From positions 1 to 11,027 of the forward strand of contig CALLVJ010000207.1 in assembly GCA_938010625.1 (NCBI GenBank): a stretch of 11,027 bases of DNA, given 5' to 3'. The notes beneath the pieces were generated by a model. It did not search any database. It saw nothing but the letters and a program-made list of their open reading frames with translations, and was not told the DNA's origin. Positions 1 to 7,852 of this stretch are shown piece after piece. This DNA comes from an uncultured Stomatobaculum sp. (GTDB lineage: Bacteria > Bacillota > Clostridia > Lachnospirales > Lachnospiraceae). How positions within the stretch are numbered: the stretch's first letter is position 1; each line of letters opens with the position of its first letter. The position numbers and the translations under genes are program-made.

Positions 1-574
1 GTTCATAGAGACGATCTCGCTCGGCGGTCAGCGCATGTTTCCGGCTTTCGGTATCGGTGTAGTCGAGTGTCACATCCTGGACATAACTATTTTCTGAGAG
101 CACGTTGGAATTTTTCTTGAGGCGCTCTACATAGGCGGAGAGCTTGTCCTCAGGAATGCGGGCGGTGAAATTCGCCGAGCGGGCGGTATCAATGGAATCA
201 TAGGAAGAACCATTGATCGAAGAATTCTCAAAATAGCCGCCAGCGTCTGCAGTCGCCGCATTCAGCTCCTTGAGAAAGCTGTCCAGGTCGCGGGTCTCCA
301 GGTCAAGGCTCTCCGTTGTGATGAGCTTCTGCCCCTCTTTTGCGCTTTGCGCGAGTGCCGCGAGAGAGTCACTGGATGAGGATTCGCTGGCATTGCCCGC
401 TTCAGCGGCAGCATTTGTTTCAGCGGCAATATCTGCAGCGTAGGATTTCTGTGCAGAAGCACTGTTTTTTGCGCGATAGGATGAATCCTCGTCAACGGAA
501 CTCTGCTGCATTCCACAGGAAGCGAGAGAAAGTGAAAGAAGTGTGAGAGGAAGAAGCAGAAAATGTCGTTTCAT
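1..574 (-). CDS. DUF4349-type lipoprotein, N-terminal part (cut by window edge)
   Basis: Read on the minus strand from an ATG at 574-572, this frame stays open to base 1, giving 191 residues of a longer protein. It begins MKRHFLLLPLTLLSLSLASC, a short positive start, a hydrophobic stretch and a lipobox (Leu17-Ala-Ser-Cys20), so it should be exported and lipid-anchored on the outer face of the membrane. Residues about 23-80 are a low-complexity Ser/Ala/Glu-rich linker. From about residue 83 (KLITTESLDLETRDLDSF, then AGGYFENSS, then ARIPEDKLSAYVERL) the pattern fits the DUF4349 domain, typically a folded domain with a central coiled coil, whose function is not known. A ribosome site AAAGGA (complement of 581-586) sits 6 nt before the ATG. 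The gene is divergent from dapF, with 110 nt between them. The C-terminus, where a membrane helix is often found in this family, lies outside the window. The lipoprotein call is firm; the domain name comes from sequence pattern only. Confidence 0.85.
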   Translation of the reverse strand, partial: MKRHFLLLPLTLLSLSLASCGMQQSSVDEDSSYRAKNSASAQKSYAADIAAETNAAAEAGNASESSSSDSLAALAQSAKEGQKLITTESLDLETRDLDSFLKELNAATADAGGYFENSSINGSSYDSIDTARSANFTARIPEDKLSAYVERLKKNSNVLSENSYVQDVTLDYTDTESRKHALTAERDRLYE

Positions 575-587
575 AGTTTGTCCTTTC

Positions 588-605
588 TGCCTGCCGCGAC
601 AGGCA
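588..605 (-). other. Small hairpin in the 5' leader of the lipoprotein gene
   Basis: TGCCTG (588-593) and CAGGCA (600-605) form a perfect 6-bp inverted repeat around a 6-nt loop. It lies just upstream of the ribosome site of the minus-strand lipoprotein gene, so the transcript could fold here. It could equally be an operator half-site pair for a small regulator. There is no T-run after it, so it is not a terminator. Confidence 0.4.
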
Positions 606-628
606 TCTTATAGGGTAAGGCTCACCAG

Positions 629-657
629 ATAATGCCATTGTACTGAAAACGGCGCAA
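629..657 (-). promoter_or_regulatory. Candidate promoter of the lipoprotein gene
   Basis: On the minus strand TTGCGC (657-652) is followed after exactly 17 nt by CATTAT (634-629), preceded by TGG as in an extended -10 promoter. Each box is only partly canonical (3 of 6 and 4 of 6). The geometry, however, matches the better promoters of carA, tyrS and the aminotransferase gene in this window. Transcription would begin near 622, leaving a leader of about 48 nt that contains the hairpin at 588-605. A weaker alternative -10, TATAAG at 612-607, has no -35 box. Confidence 0.4.
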
Positions 658-669
658 AAATGCCATATG

Positions 670-675
670 AGAGGA
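670..675 (+). promoter_or_regulatory. Ribosome binding site that sets the dapF start
   Basis: AGAGGA lies 9 nt before the ATG at 685. An in-frame ATG at 667 exists but overlaps this site and has no site of its own. The protein beginning at 685 (MKFTKMQGLGND) matches the usual DapF N-terminus exactly, so 685 is preferred. Confidence 0.75.
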
Positions 676-684
676 AATATTCAC

Positions 685-1479
685 ATGAAATTCACAAAAA
701 TGCAGGGACTTGGCAACGACTATGTCTATATCGACTGTTTTTCGGAACAGGTGGAGGAGCCGGAAAAACTTGCTGTCCGGATTGCAGACCGCCATTTTGG
801 CGTGGGCGGCGACGGTTTGATTCTGATCTGCCCCTCGGACCTTGCGCCAGTGCGCATGCGCATGTACAATGCCGACGGCTCGGAGGGGAAAATGTGCGGA
901 AACGGCGCGCGCTGTGTGGCGCGTTATGCCTATGACCACGGCCTTGTGAAGACGAGAAGCTTTGATCTGGAGACGGGCGCCGGCATCCGCCATGCAGAAG
1001 TCGGAGAGACAGAAGTCGCGATTGATATGGGCGAGGCGAGGCTTGACGGCGAGCTCGAGGAAACCGTCACAGTGAACGGCAGGAAAACCAATATGACGCC
1101 GGTCAATGTGGGAAATCCGCACGCAGTTTATCTGGTGGACAGCCTCGAGATCCTGCGAACCCTTGACCTCAATGCGATTGGCCCGGCGTATGAACATCAT
1201 CCGCGCTTTCCAGAGGGGGTGAATTCGGAATTCCTCTATATTGAGAGCCCGACCGAACTCCACATGCGGGTCTACGAGCGCGGGAGCGGCGAGACGCTCG
1301 CCTGCGGCACCGGGGCGACAGCGGTTGCATTTGCGGCAATGCAGCTGGGGCGCGCTGAGAAAGCGGTCACAGTCCATCTTCTCGGCGGCAATTTGAGACT
1401 GGAGCAGCGTTCCAACGGACACTTTCTCATGACAGGGCCGGCAGTTGAGGTATTTTCCGGAAGTTATTTCTCAGAGTGA
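685..1479 (+). CDS. dapF: Diaminopimelate epimerase
   Basis: DapF interconverts LL- and meso-2,6-diaminopimelate in the cytoplasm, the last step before meso-DAP is used for peptidoglycan or decarboxylated to lysine. The 264-residue protein has the family's usual length. It starts with the hallmark FTKMQGLGNDYVYID and shows both cofactor-independent catalytic cysteines in their motifs: Cys71 in NADGSEGKMCGNGARC and Cys207 in ERGSGETLACGTGATA. The NVGNPHAVY segment (residues 141-149) and the PEGVN segment (176-180) are also typical. The gene is divergent from the lipoprotein gene. carA follows 75 nt later from its own promoter, whose -35 box overlaps the dapF stop codon. A promoter for dapF itself is not clear: GATAAT (628-633) and TGTACT (639-644) are -10-like but lack a recognisable -35. 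No hairpin terminator separates dapF from carA, so read-through is possible. Confidence 0.97.
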   Translation: MKFTKMQGLGNDYVYIDCFSEQVEEPEKLAVRIADRHFGVGGDGLILICPSDLAPVRMRMYNADGSEGKMCGNGARCVARYAYDHGLVKTRSFDLETGAGIRHAEVGETEVAIDMGEARLDGELEETVTVNGRKTNMTPVNVGNPHAVYLVDSLEILRTLDLNAIGPAYEHHPRFPEGVNSEFLYIESPTELHMRVYERGSGETLACGTGATAVAFAAMQLGRAEKAVTVHLLGGNLRLEQRSNGHFLMTGPAVEVFSGSYFSE

Positions 1480-1504
1480 CAGCGCGTTCCTTTTTTGCTA
1501 TAGT
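1476..1504 (+). promoter_or_regulatory. Promoter of carAB
   Basis: GTGACA (1476-1481, 5 of 6 to the -35 consensus) is separated by 17 nt from TATAGT (1499-1504, 5 of 6), which is preceded by TGC, an extended -10. The -35 box overlaps the dapF stop codon (1477-1479). The expected start near 1511 leaves about 44 nt of leader, too short for a PyrR attenuator or an antitermination leader. Confidence 0.75.
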
Positions 1505-1542
1505 AGGTCGGAAGAAAATGGTGCAATAGGCGCAGGATAAAG

Positions 1543-1548
1543 AAAGGA
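1543..1548 (+). promoter_or_regulatory. Ribosome binding site that sets the carA start
   Basis: AAAGGA directly touches an in-frame ATG at 1549, which is too close to use, and lies 6 nt before a second ATG at 1555, a normal distance. The start at 1555 ([11 protein letters not shown]) also fits the CarA family better. Confidence 0.8.
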
Positions 1549-1554
1549 ATGCAG

Positions 1555-2631
1555 ATGAAAGCGTATCTCTTACTGGAAGACGGCACTCTGTTTACCGGGA
1601 GAAGCATAGGCGCGGCAAAGGAAGTGGTGAGCGAAATTGTCTTTAACACTTCGATGACTGGCTACCTCGAAGTGCTGACAGACCCGAGCTATGCGGGACA
1701 GGCAGTCGTGATGACGTATCCGCTGATTGGCAACTACGGCGTGTGCCGCGAGGACATGGAGTCGGGGCGCGCGTGGCCGGATGCCTTTATTGTCCGCGAA
1801 CTCGCAGAACTCTCATCGAACTTCCGGAGCCGTGAGACGCTGCAGCAGTTTTTGCTCGAGGAGGATGTGCCTGGCATTGAGGGCATTGATACGCGCGCGC
1901 TGACCAAGATACTCCGGGAGCGCGGCACCATGAACGGATTTCTTTCGACCAATCCGGACTTTGACCGCGAAGAGGCGATGCGGCGCATGCGGGAATATCA
2001 GGTGCGCGGCGCCGTGGCTCGTGTGAGTTGCAGGGAGAAGTATGTGATTCCGGGCAAGGGAAAGCGCGTCTCGGTCATTGACTGCGGCGTGAAGCGCAAC
2101 ATGCTCCGGGAGCTCGGCAAGCGAGGGCTGGAGCTCACAGTCTGGCCGCAGGATGTGCGCGCCGAGGACATTCTCGCAGAGAAGCCGGACGGCATTTTCC
2201 TGACCAATGGCCCCGGTGATCCCGCGGAAAATGTGGGACTGATTCAGGAAATCAAAAAGCTTTATGATTCGAACCTGCCAATTTTTGCCATCTGTCTCGG
2301 CCATCAGCTGATGGCGCTCGCGACGGGCGGCAAGACTTATAAGATGAAGTACGGACACCGCGGCGGCAACCATCCGGTGCGGGATTTGAAGAGCGGACGG
2401 ACTTACATCTCTTCACAGAACCACGGCTACGCGGTCGATGACAAAAGTCTCGACCCGAAGGTCGCAGAGACCCGCTTTGTGAATGTAAACGACAGCACGA
2501 ACGAGGGACTTGCTTACTGCGGCAAGAATATTCTGACCGTGCAGTTTCACCCCGAGGCCTGCCCCGGACCGCGCGATACCTCATATCTCTTTGACCGCTT
2601 TCTTGAAATGATGGAGGTGCACAATGCCTAA
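1555..2631 (+). CDS. carA: Carbamoyl-phosphate synthase, small (glutaminase) subunit
   Basis: CarA hydrolyses glutamine and passes ammonia through a tunnel to CarB for carbamoyl phosphate, the precursor of pyrimidines and arginine. The 358-residue protein has the two expected parts. An N-terminal CPSase small-chain domain covers residues 1 to about 165 ([49 protein letters not shown]). A class I glutamine amidotransferase domain follows from about residue 173. Its nucleophile is Cys247 in AICLGHQLM, and His332 and Glu334 in FHPEACPGP complete the triad. The oxyanion-type motif LTNGPGDP and the SSQNHGYAV segment are present. The start at 1555 is chosen by the ribosome-site spacing; an ATG two codons earlier is possible but unlikely. 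It has its own promoter at 1476-1504. Its last codons overlap carB by 8 nt, so the two subunits are translationally coupled. There is one copy here, so it cannot be said whether it serves the pyrimidine branch, the arginine branch or both. Confidence 0.97.
   Translation: MKAYLLLEDGTLFTGRSIGAAKEVVSEIVFNTSMTGYLEVLTDPSYAGQAVVMTYPLIGNYGVCREDMESGRAWPDAFIVRELAELSSNFRSRETLQQFLLEEDVPGIEGIDTRALTKILRERGTMNGFLSTNPDFDREEAMRRMREYQVRGAVARVSCREKYVIPGKGKRVSVIDCGVKRNMLRELGKRGLELTVWPQDVRAEDILAEKPDGIFLTNGPGDPAENVGLIQEIKKLYDSNLPIFAICLGHQLMALATGGKTYKMKYGHRGGNHPVRDLKSGRTYISSQNHGYAVDDKSLDPKVAETRFVNVNDSTNEGLAYCGKNILTVQFHPEACPGPRDTSYLFDRFLEMMEVHNA
2613..2618 (+). promoter_or_regulatory. carB ribosome binding site inside the end of carA
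   Basis: GGAGGT lies within the last codons of carA, 5 nt before the carB ATG at 2624. Together with the 8-nt reading-frame overlap (2624-2631) this is the classic arrangement for coupled translation of two subunits. Confidence 0.8.
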
Positions 2632-5600
2632 GAATCCGGAAATCAAAAAAGTCTTGATGATTGGCTCCGGCCCCATCATCATCGGGCAGGCGGCAGAGTT
2701 CGACTATGCGGGAACGCAGGCGTGCCGCGCGCTCCGCGAGGAGGGCATCGAGGTGGTACTCCTGAATTCGAATCCCGCTACTATTATGACCGACAAAGAC
2801 ATCGCAGACCATGTCTACATTGAGCCGCTGACCGTCGAGGTGTTGGAACGCTTAATTCTGAAGGAAAAGCCGGACTCCGTGCTGCCGACGCTCGGCGGAC
2901 AGGCGGGGCTGAATCTCGCGATGGAACTCGAGGAGAGAGGCTTTTTTGCGGCGCACAATGTCCGTTTAATCGGCACCACAGCGCTGACCATCAAGAAGGC
3001 AGAGGACAGAGAGCTCTTCAAGGAGACCATGGAGAAAATCGGCGAGCCGGTTGCGGCGTCGAAGGTTGTCGAGAATGTCGAGGACGGCATTGCGTTCGCC
3101 GAGGAAATCGGCTACCCTGTCGTGCTGCGCCCGGCTTATACGCTCGGCGGGAGCGGTGGCGGCATCGCGGAGGATCGCCGCGCGCTCGTTGAGATTCTGC
3201 AGAACGGGCTTCGCCTGTCCCGCGTGGGACAGGTACTTGTGGAGCGCTGTATTGCGGGCTGGAAGGAGATTGAGTACGAGGTCATGCGGGACAGCATTGG
3301 CAATGTGATTACAGTCTGCAATATGGAGAATCTGGATCCGGTCGGCGTGCACACGGGCGACTCGATTGTGGTCGCGCCGTCCCAGACACTCGGCGACAAG
3401 GAGTACCAGATGCTCCGGAGCTCGGCACTCAACATCATCGCAGAACTCGGTATCACTGGCGGTTGCAATGTGCAGTATGCGCTGAATCCGAACAGCTTTG
3501 AGTACTGCGTGATTGAGGTGAATCCGCGTGTGAGTCGCTCTTCGGCCCTCGCTTCGAAGGCGACTGGCTATCCGATCGCGAAGGTCGCGGCGAAGATTGC
3601 GCTCGGCTATACGCTCGATGAGATCAAAAATGCGGTGACCAAAAAGACTTACGCGTCGTTTGAGCCCATGCTCGACTACTGTGTGGTCAAGATGCCGCGC
3701 CTGCCCTTTGACAAATTCATCACGGCAAAGCACACGCTCGGCACGCAGATGAAGGCGACCGGCGAAGTCATGGCAATCTGCACGAACTTTGAGGGGGCTC
3801 TCATGAAGGCGATTCGCTCGCTTGAGCAGCACGTGGACAGTCTCCTGAGCTATGACTATGCCTCTCTTGACGACGACGAGCTGCAGAATAAGCTCCGTGT
3901 GGTCAATGACCGCCGGATCTGGGTCATCGCCGAGGCGCTGCGCCGCGGTTTCTCCTACGACGACATCTTTGCGCAGACGAAGATTGACCGCTGGTTCATC
4001 CACAAGTTAGACCGCCTCGTGCACATGGAGGCAGAACTCCGCAGAAGGCCGCTGACCGAAGAACTGCTTCGCGAGGCAAAGCGCTTCGAGTTTCCGGACC
4101 ATGTGATTGCGGCACTCTGCGGTAGGACCGAGGCCGAAGTCAAGGCAAAGCGCGATGAGTTCGGCATTCACCCGGGTTTCAAGATGGTCGACACCTGTGC
4201 GGCGGAGTTTGCGGCGGAGACCCCTTATTACTACAGTGTCTATGACGGTGAGAACGAGGCGGAGGAGACGAAGCCGAAGAAGAAGGTTCTGGTGCTCGGC
4301 TCCGGCCCGATACGCATCGGCCAGGGCATCGAGTTTGACTTCTGCTCGGTGCACTGCACCTTCACCTTCCGAAAGGAAGGCTATGAGACCATTATCGTCA
4401 ACAATAACCCGGAGACGGTCTCGACCGACTTTGACATTGCGGACAAGCTCTACTTTGAGCCCCTGACCCCGGAGGATGTCGAGGCGATCGTGAACTTTGA
4501 GAAGCCGGACGGCGCAGTCGTGCAGTTCGGTGGTCAGACTGCAATCAAGCTGACTGAGGCTCTGATGAAGATGGGCGTTCCGATTCTCGGCACGGCGGCG
4601 GCGGATGTCGACGCGGCGGAGGACAGAGAACTCTTTGACGAAATTCTGCAGAAGACAGGCATTCCGAGAGCGGCGGGTGGCACAGTCTTTACGGCGGAGG
4701 AGGCAAAGAAGATTGCGCACCGCCTCGGCTACCCGGTGCTGGTGCGCCCCTCCTATGTGCTAGGCGGCGCCGGCATGCGCATCGCGATTTCGGATCACGA
4801 CATCGACGAGTACATCGGCGTGATCAACCGCTATGCGCAGGAGCACCCGATTCTCATCGACAAGTATATTCAGGGCATTGAGGTTGAGGTCGATGCGGTC
4901 TGCGACGGCAAGGATATCCTGATTCCGGGCATCATGCAGCACATTGAGCGCACCGGCATTCACTCCGGCGACTCGATTTCAGTTTACCCGGCGCAGTCGC
5001 TCTCTGAGACCGTCAGGGCAAAGATTGTCGACTACTCCGAGAAGCTCGCGCGCGCGCTGCATGTGAAGGGCATGATCAACATTCAGTTCATCGCAAAGGG
5101 GGATGACGTCTATGTGATCGAAGTGAACCCGCGCTCCTCACGGACGGTTCCGTATATCTCGAAGGTCACGGGCATCCCGATTATTCCGCTCGCGACCCGC
5201 GTGATCTGCGGCCACACAATCCGTGAGCTCGGCTACGAGCCGGGTCTCCAGAAGGAAGCGGACTACATTGCGGTCAAGATGCCTGTCTTCTCGTTTGAAA
5301 AGATTCGCGGCGCCGACATCAGCCTCGGACCGGAGATGAAGTCGACCGGCGAGTGCCTCGGCATCGCGAAGACTTTCAACGAGGCGCTCTACAAGGCGTT
5401 TCAGGGCGCGGGCGTGAAACTCCCGAAGTACAAGAACATGGTTATCACGGTGCGCGATGAGGACAAGGCGGAGATCGCGCCGATTGCAAAGCGCTTTGAG
5501 GCGCTCGGCTACCGCATCTTCACGACCAGCGGCACGGCGAAGGTCTTAAGGGAAGCCGGCATCAAGACACTCGAGGTCAGAAAGCTCGAGCAGGAGCATC

Positions 5601-5818
5601 CGAACATTCTGGATCTGATTCTCGGCCACGAGATGGATCTTGTGATTGACACCCCGCCGGAGGGCGCAGATCATGAGAAGGATGGCTTTGAAATTCGGCG
5701 AAATGCAGTCGAGACCGGCGTCAATGTCTTGACAGCGCTCGACACCGCGGAGGCTCTCGCGACTGCACTTGAGCAGAAGGCAGACGAGCTCACGCTGATT
5801 GATATCGCAACACTTTGA
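2624..5818 (+). CDS. carB: Carbamoyl-phosphate synthase, large subunit
   Basis: CarB makes carbamoyl phosphate from bicarbonate, two ATP and ammonia delivered by CarA. At 1064 residues it is full length. It shows the duplicated two-half structure. The first half begins with [18 protein letters not shown] (residues 13-30), and its ATP-grasp core ends in [13 protein letters not shown], with metal-binding Glu298 and Asn300. An oligomerisation segment follows (about 400-550). The second half begins with [16 protein letters not shown] (from residue 558) and has matching [11 protein letters not shown] residues Glu833 and Asn835. The final part from about residue 935 ([29 protein letters not shown]) is the MGS-like allosteric domain, which in characterised enzymes binds effectors such as UMP or ornithine. 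Which effector acts here cannot be told from sequence alone. No frameshift or missing key residue is seen. A strong hairpin at 5826-5853 follows the stop codon at once. Confidence 0.98.
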   Translation: MPKNPEIKKVLMIGSGPIIIGQAAEFDYAGTQACRALREEGIEVVLLNSNPATIMTDKDIADHVYIEPLTVEVLERLILKEKPDSVLPTLGGQAGLNLAMELEERGFFAAHNVRLIGTTALTIKKAEDRELFKETMEKIGEPVAASKVVENVEDGIAFAEEIGYPVVLRPAYTLGGSGGGIAEDRRALVEILQNGLRLSRVGQVLVERCIAGWKEIEYEVMRDSIGNVITVCNMENLDPVGVHTGDSIVVAPSQTLGDKEYQMLRSSALNIIAELGITGGCNVQYALNPNSFEYCVIEVNPRVSRSSALASKATGYPIAKVAAKIALGYTLDEIKNAVTKKTYASFEPMLDYCVVKMPRLPFDKFITAKHTLGTQMKATGEVMAICTNFEGALMKAIRSLEQHVDSLLSYDYASLDDDELQNKLRVVNDRRIWVIAEALRRGFSYDDIFAQTKIDRWFIHKLDRLVHMEAELRRRPLTEELLREAKRFEFPDHVIAALCGRTEAEVKAKRDEFGIHPGFKMVDTCAAEFAAETPYYYSVYDGENEAEETKPKKKVLVLGSGPIRIGQGIEFDFCSVHCTFTFRKEGYETIIVNNNPETVSTDFDIADKLYFEPLTPEDVEAIVNFEKPDGAVVQFGGQTAIKLTEALMKMGVPILGTAAADVDAAEDRELFDEILQKTGIPRAAGGTVFTAEEAKKIAHRLGYPVLVRPSYVLGGAGMRIAISDHDIDEYIGVINRYAQEHPILIDKYIQGIEVEVDAVCDGKDILIPGIMQHIERTGIHSGDSISVYPAQSLSETVRAKIVDYSEKLARALHVKGMINIQFIAKGDDVYVIEVNPRSSRTVPYISKVTGIPIIPLATRVICGHTIRELGYEPGLQKEADYIAVKMPVFSFEKIRGADISLGPEMKSTGECLGIAKTFNEALYKAFQGAGVKLPKYKNMVITVRDEDKAEIAPIAKRFEALGYRIFTTSGTAKVLREAGIKTLEVRKLEQEHPNILDLILGHEMDLVIDTPPEGADHEKDGFEIRRNAVETGVNVLTALDTAEALATALEQKADELTLIDIATL

Positions 5819-5825
5819 GGTATGG

Positions 5826-5853
5826 ACTTGCCCCGCTCTCAAGCGGGGCAAGT
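5826..5853 (+). terminator. Strong hairpin after carB (weak or partial terminator)
   Basis: ACTTGCCCCGCT (5826-5837) pairs perfectly with AGCGGGGCAAGT (5842-5853) around a CTCA loop, a 12-bp GC-rich stem 7 nt after the carB stop codon. The sequence after it (TGTCTAT) is only partly T, so it is not a textbook intrinsic terminator. It may act as a partial terminator or as a 3' end that protects the carAB message. It ends 8 nt before the ribosome site (5862-5866) of the next gene. Confidence 0.6.
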
Positions 5854-5871
5854 TGTCTATGAGGAGAAAGC

Positions 5872-6573
5872 ATGCGCACAGTCATACTATCGGATTTGCA
5901 CGGCGAAGCGGAGATGCTCCGCTGTATGCTGGAGGAGCTGAATTTTGACCCGGAGACAGAGGAACTCGTGGTGCTCGGCGACGCCCTGGACTACGGCAGC
6001 AGTCCTGCGGAAACGTATATTGCTCTCCGGAATCTCGCGGAGCAGATGGAAAAGCGTTTTGTCTATCTTCGCGGCGAGCACGAGCAGATGCTCCTCGATG
6101 CGCTGCTTTTAACAAGGGGACAGATTGCAAACGGGCTGCTCTGGAAGCAGAACGGCGGCAGAGAGACACTTGCCTCTCTGCGAAACAGAAAGCTCTCACC
6201 CGGCAAGACAGCGCTCTGGCTGAAAGACCACACGAGAACCTGGTATGAGTGTCAGGACTTTATCGCTGTACACGCGGACATCGCGGACGAGGTGATCTGG
6301 AACAATGAGCCTGAGACCTTTCTCTGGGGCAACCGCTGCATGGAAGAGAACAGCTATGTGGGAAAACTCACGGTGTTCGGGCATCACCGCGTGGCGTATC
6401 CGACCTATTTAGACGGCTCCGGCGGAGAGAGCCATTTTCACCCTGGCTATGGCACCTGGTTTGAACTGCCGAAACGTGGTGCGATTGCGCTGGACACGGG
6501 CTGCGGCGAGGAGGATGGCTGTCTCACGGCGATGGTCGTTGAGAACGGCATGATGCGCTTTGAGAGAATTTAA
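5872..6573 (+). CDS. PPP-family metallophosphatase with altered signature residues
   Basis: The 233-residue cytoplasmic protein has the calcineurin-like metallophosphoesterase pattern of the PPP/ApaH/PrpE type. In order these are SDLHGE (Asp8, His10), GDALDYG (Asp37, Asp40), RGEHEQM (68-73), the NGGRETLASL segment (94-103), VHAD (His134), FGHHRV (His171) and ALDTGCG (from 206). Members of the family hydrolyse phosphoproteins or dinucleoside tetraphosphates; the substrate here cannot be assigned. Two normally invariant positions differ. GNHE reads GEHE (Glu69), although Asn there is a metal ligand, and GDxxDRG reads DYG (Tyr41), although Arg there holds the phosphate. The start at 5872 has AGGAG 5 nt upstream. 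No good promoter precedes it: TTGATA at 5799-5804 has only a poor -10 (TATGGA, 16 nt on). Expression probably relies on read-through past the hairpin from carB. Its last codons contain the -35 box of the tyrS promoter. Confidence 0.85.
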   Translation: MRTVILSDLHGEAEMLRCMLEELNFDPETEELVVLGDALDYGSSPAETYIALRNLAEQMEKRFVYLRGEHEQMLLDALLLTRGQIANGLLWKQNGGRETLASLRNRKLSPGKTALWLKDHTRTWYECQDFIAVHADIADEVIWNNEPETFLWGNRCMEENSYVGKLTVFGHHRVAYPTYLDGSGGESHFHPGYGTWFELPKRGAIALDTGCGEEDGCLTAMVVENGMMRFERI

Positions 6574-6588
6574 GTGCCGTGGTATACT
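6560..6588 (+). promoter_or_regulatory. Promoter of tyrS
   Basis: TTGAGA (6560-6565, 5 of 6) is followed after 17 nt by TATACT (6583-6588, 5 of 6), preceded by TGG, an extended -10. The -35 box lies in the last codons of the phosphatase gene, whose stop is at 6571-6573. Transcription should start near 6595, about 30 nt before the tyrS ATG. Confidence 0.8.
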
Positions 6589-6625
6589 GAAAACAAATCA
6601 GATTTCGGAAAGAGGAGAAGAAGAG

Positions 6626-7852
6626 ATGAATTGCTACGATGAGCTCAAAGCCCGCGGGCTGATTGCGCAGGTGACCAACGAGGAAGAAGTGAGCCGCCTC
6701 GTGAATGAGGGCAGGGCGACCTTCTATATCGGCTTCGATCCGACGGCAGACAGCCTGCATGTGGGTCATTTCATGGCGCTCTGCCTGATGAAACGCCTGC
6801 AGGCAGCGGGCAACAAGCCGATCGCCCTGGTCGGCGGCGGCACCGGCATGATTGGCGATCCGTCCGGCAGAACCGACATGCGTGCCATGATGACGGTCGA
6901 GCAGATTGACAAGAACTGCGAGAGCTTTAAGCGGCAGATGTCCCGCTTCATCGAGTTCGGCGAGGGCAAGGCGAGAATGGTGAATAACGCCGACTGGCTC
7001 CGGAACTTAAATTACATTGAGTTTATCCGCGACATTGGTCCTCACTTTTCGGTCAACAACATGCTCCGCGCGGAGTGCTACAAGAACCGCATGGAAAAAG
7101 GGCTCTCGTTCCTCGAGTTCAACTACATGCTGATGCAGGCCTATGATTTCTATGAGCTCTTTCAGCGCTATCACTGCAACATGCAGTTTGGCGGCGACGA
7201 TCAGTGGTCCAATATGCTCGCCGGCACGGAGTTAATCCGCCGGAAGCTCGGCGAGGACGCGCATGCGATGACCATCACCCTCCTCTTAAACGCCGAGGGC
7301 AAGAAGATGGGCAAGACCGTCGGCGGCGCAGTCTGGCTGGATCCGAACAAGACCTCGCCCTTTGCCTTCTACCAGTACTGGAGAAATGTCGGCGACCAGG
7401 ATGTGTTGAAGTGCCTCCGCATGCTGACCTTCCTTCCGCTCGCAGAGATTGACGAGATGGATCGCTGGGAGGGCGCAAAGTTAAACGAGGCAAAGGACAT
7501 TCTCGCCTATGAGCTCACGGCACTCGTGCACGGCGAAGAGGAGGCAAAGAAGGCGCGCGAGGGCGCACAGGCACTATTTGCGGGCGGTGCGGCGTCGGCG
7601 CATATCCCGACTGTCGAGCTCACGGATGCAGATTTTAGCGAGGGCAAGGCGGACATCTTAAGTCTGCTTGTGAAGGCAGGTCTTGCTGTCTCCCGCTCCG
7701 AGGCGAGACGCAATGTGCAGCAGGGCGGCGTGAGTCTGGACGGCGAGAGCGTAAAGGATATTGCAGCGAGTTTTGACGCGGCAAGTTTTGCCGGAGAGGG
7801 CAGGCTCTTAAAGCGCGGCAAGAAGAACTTCGTGAAGCTTGTCAAGGCATAA
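6626..7852 (+). CDS. tyrS: Tyrosyl-tRNA synthetase
   Basis: TyrS charges tRNA-Tyr with tyrosine in the cytoplasm. The 408-residue protein is a class I synthetase. Its HIGH motif reads HVGH (45-48, in FDPTADSLHVGHF) and its KMSKS motif reads KMGKT (227-231). The tyrosine pocket signatures YMLMQAYDFYELF and GGDDQWSNM are present. The C-terminal part (about 343-405, LLVKAGLAVSRSEARRNVQQGG) is an S4-like RNA-binding domain that grips the tRNA. The start is MNCYDELKARGL at 6626, with AGAGGAG 8-9 nt upstream. An earlier in-frame ATG at 6560 lies upstream of the expected transcript start, so it is not used. The leader is about 30 nt and holds no T-box, although many Firmicute tyrS genes have one. 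No terminator hairpin is visible after the stop codon, so transcription may run on into the dehydrogenase gene. Confidence 0.97.
   Translation: MNCYDELKARGLIAQVTNEEEVSRLVNEGRATFYIGFDPTADSLHVGHFMALCLMKRLQAAGNKPIALVGGGTGMIGDPSGRTDMRAMMTVEQIDKNCESFKRQMSRFIEFGEGKARMVNNADWLRNLNYIEFIRDIGPHFSVNNMLRAECYKNRMEKGLSFLEFNYMLMQAYDFYELFQRYHCNMQFGGDDQWSNMLAGTELIRRKLGEDAHAMTITLLLNAEGKKMGKTVGGAVWLDPNKTSPFAFYQYWRNVGDQDVLKCLRMLTFLPLAEIDEMDRWEGAKLNEAKDILAYELTALVHGEEEAKKAREGAQALFAGGAASAHIPTVELTDADFSEGKADILSLLVKAGLAVSRSEARRNVQQGGVSLDGESVKDIAASFDAASFAGEGRLLKRGKKNFVKLVKA

Noticed and set aside
340..546. Plus-strand open frame of 68 codons at the left end
   Set aside because: Antisense to the lipoprotein gene, whose signal peptide, ribosome site and domain pattern make the minus strand the coding one.
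622..1422. Minus-strand open frame (266 codons) covering dapF
   Set aside because: Antisense to a complete DapF with both catalytic cysteines; the translated sequence is His/Arg/Ala-rich and unlike any family I know.
2966..4003. Long minus-strand open frame (345 codons) inside carB
   Set aside because: It lies wholly antisense to a perfectly conserved carB, has no ribosome site and encodes an Arg/His/Leu-rich string of no recognisable family. Such frames arise from the strong third-position G/C bias of the real gene.
4007..4720. Minus-strand open frame (237 codons) inside carB
   Set aside because: Same reason: antisense shadow of codon bias, with no family resemblance and no ribosome site.
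6450..6464. Sigma-54-like match TGGCAC-N5-TTGA
   Set aside because: It lies inside the phosphatase coding region, lacks the essential -12 GC, and the nearby tyrS promoter is a clear sigma-A type.
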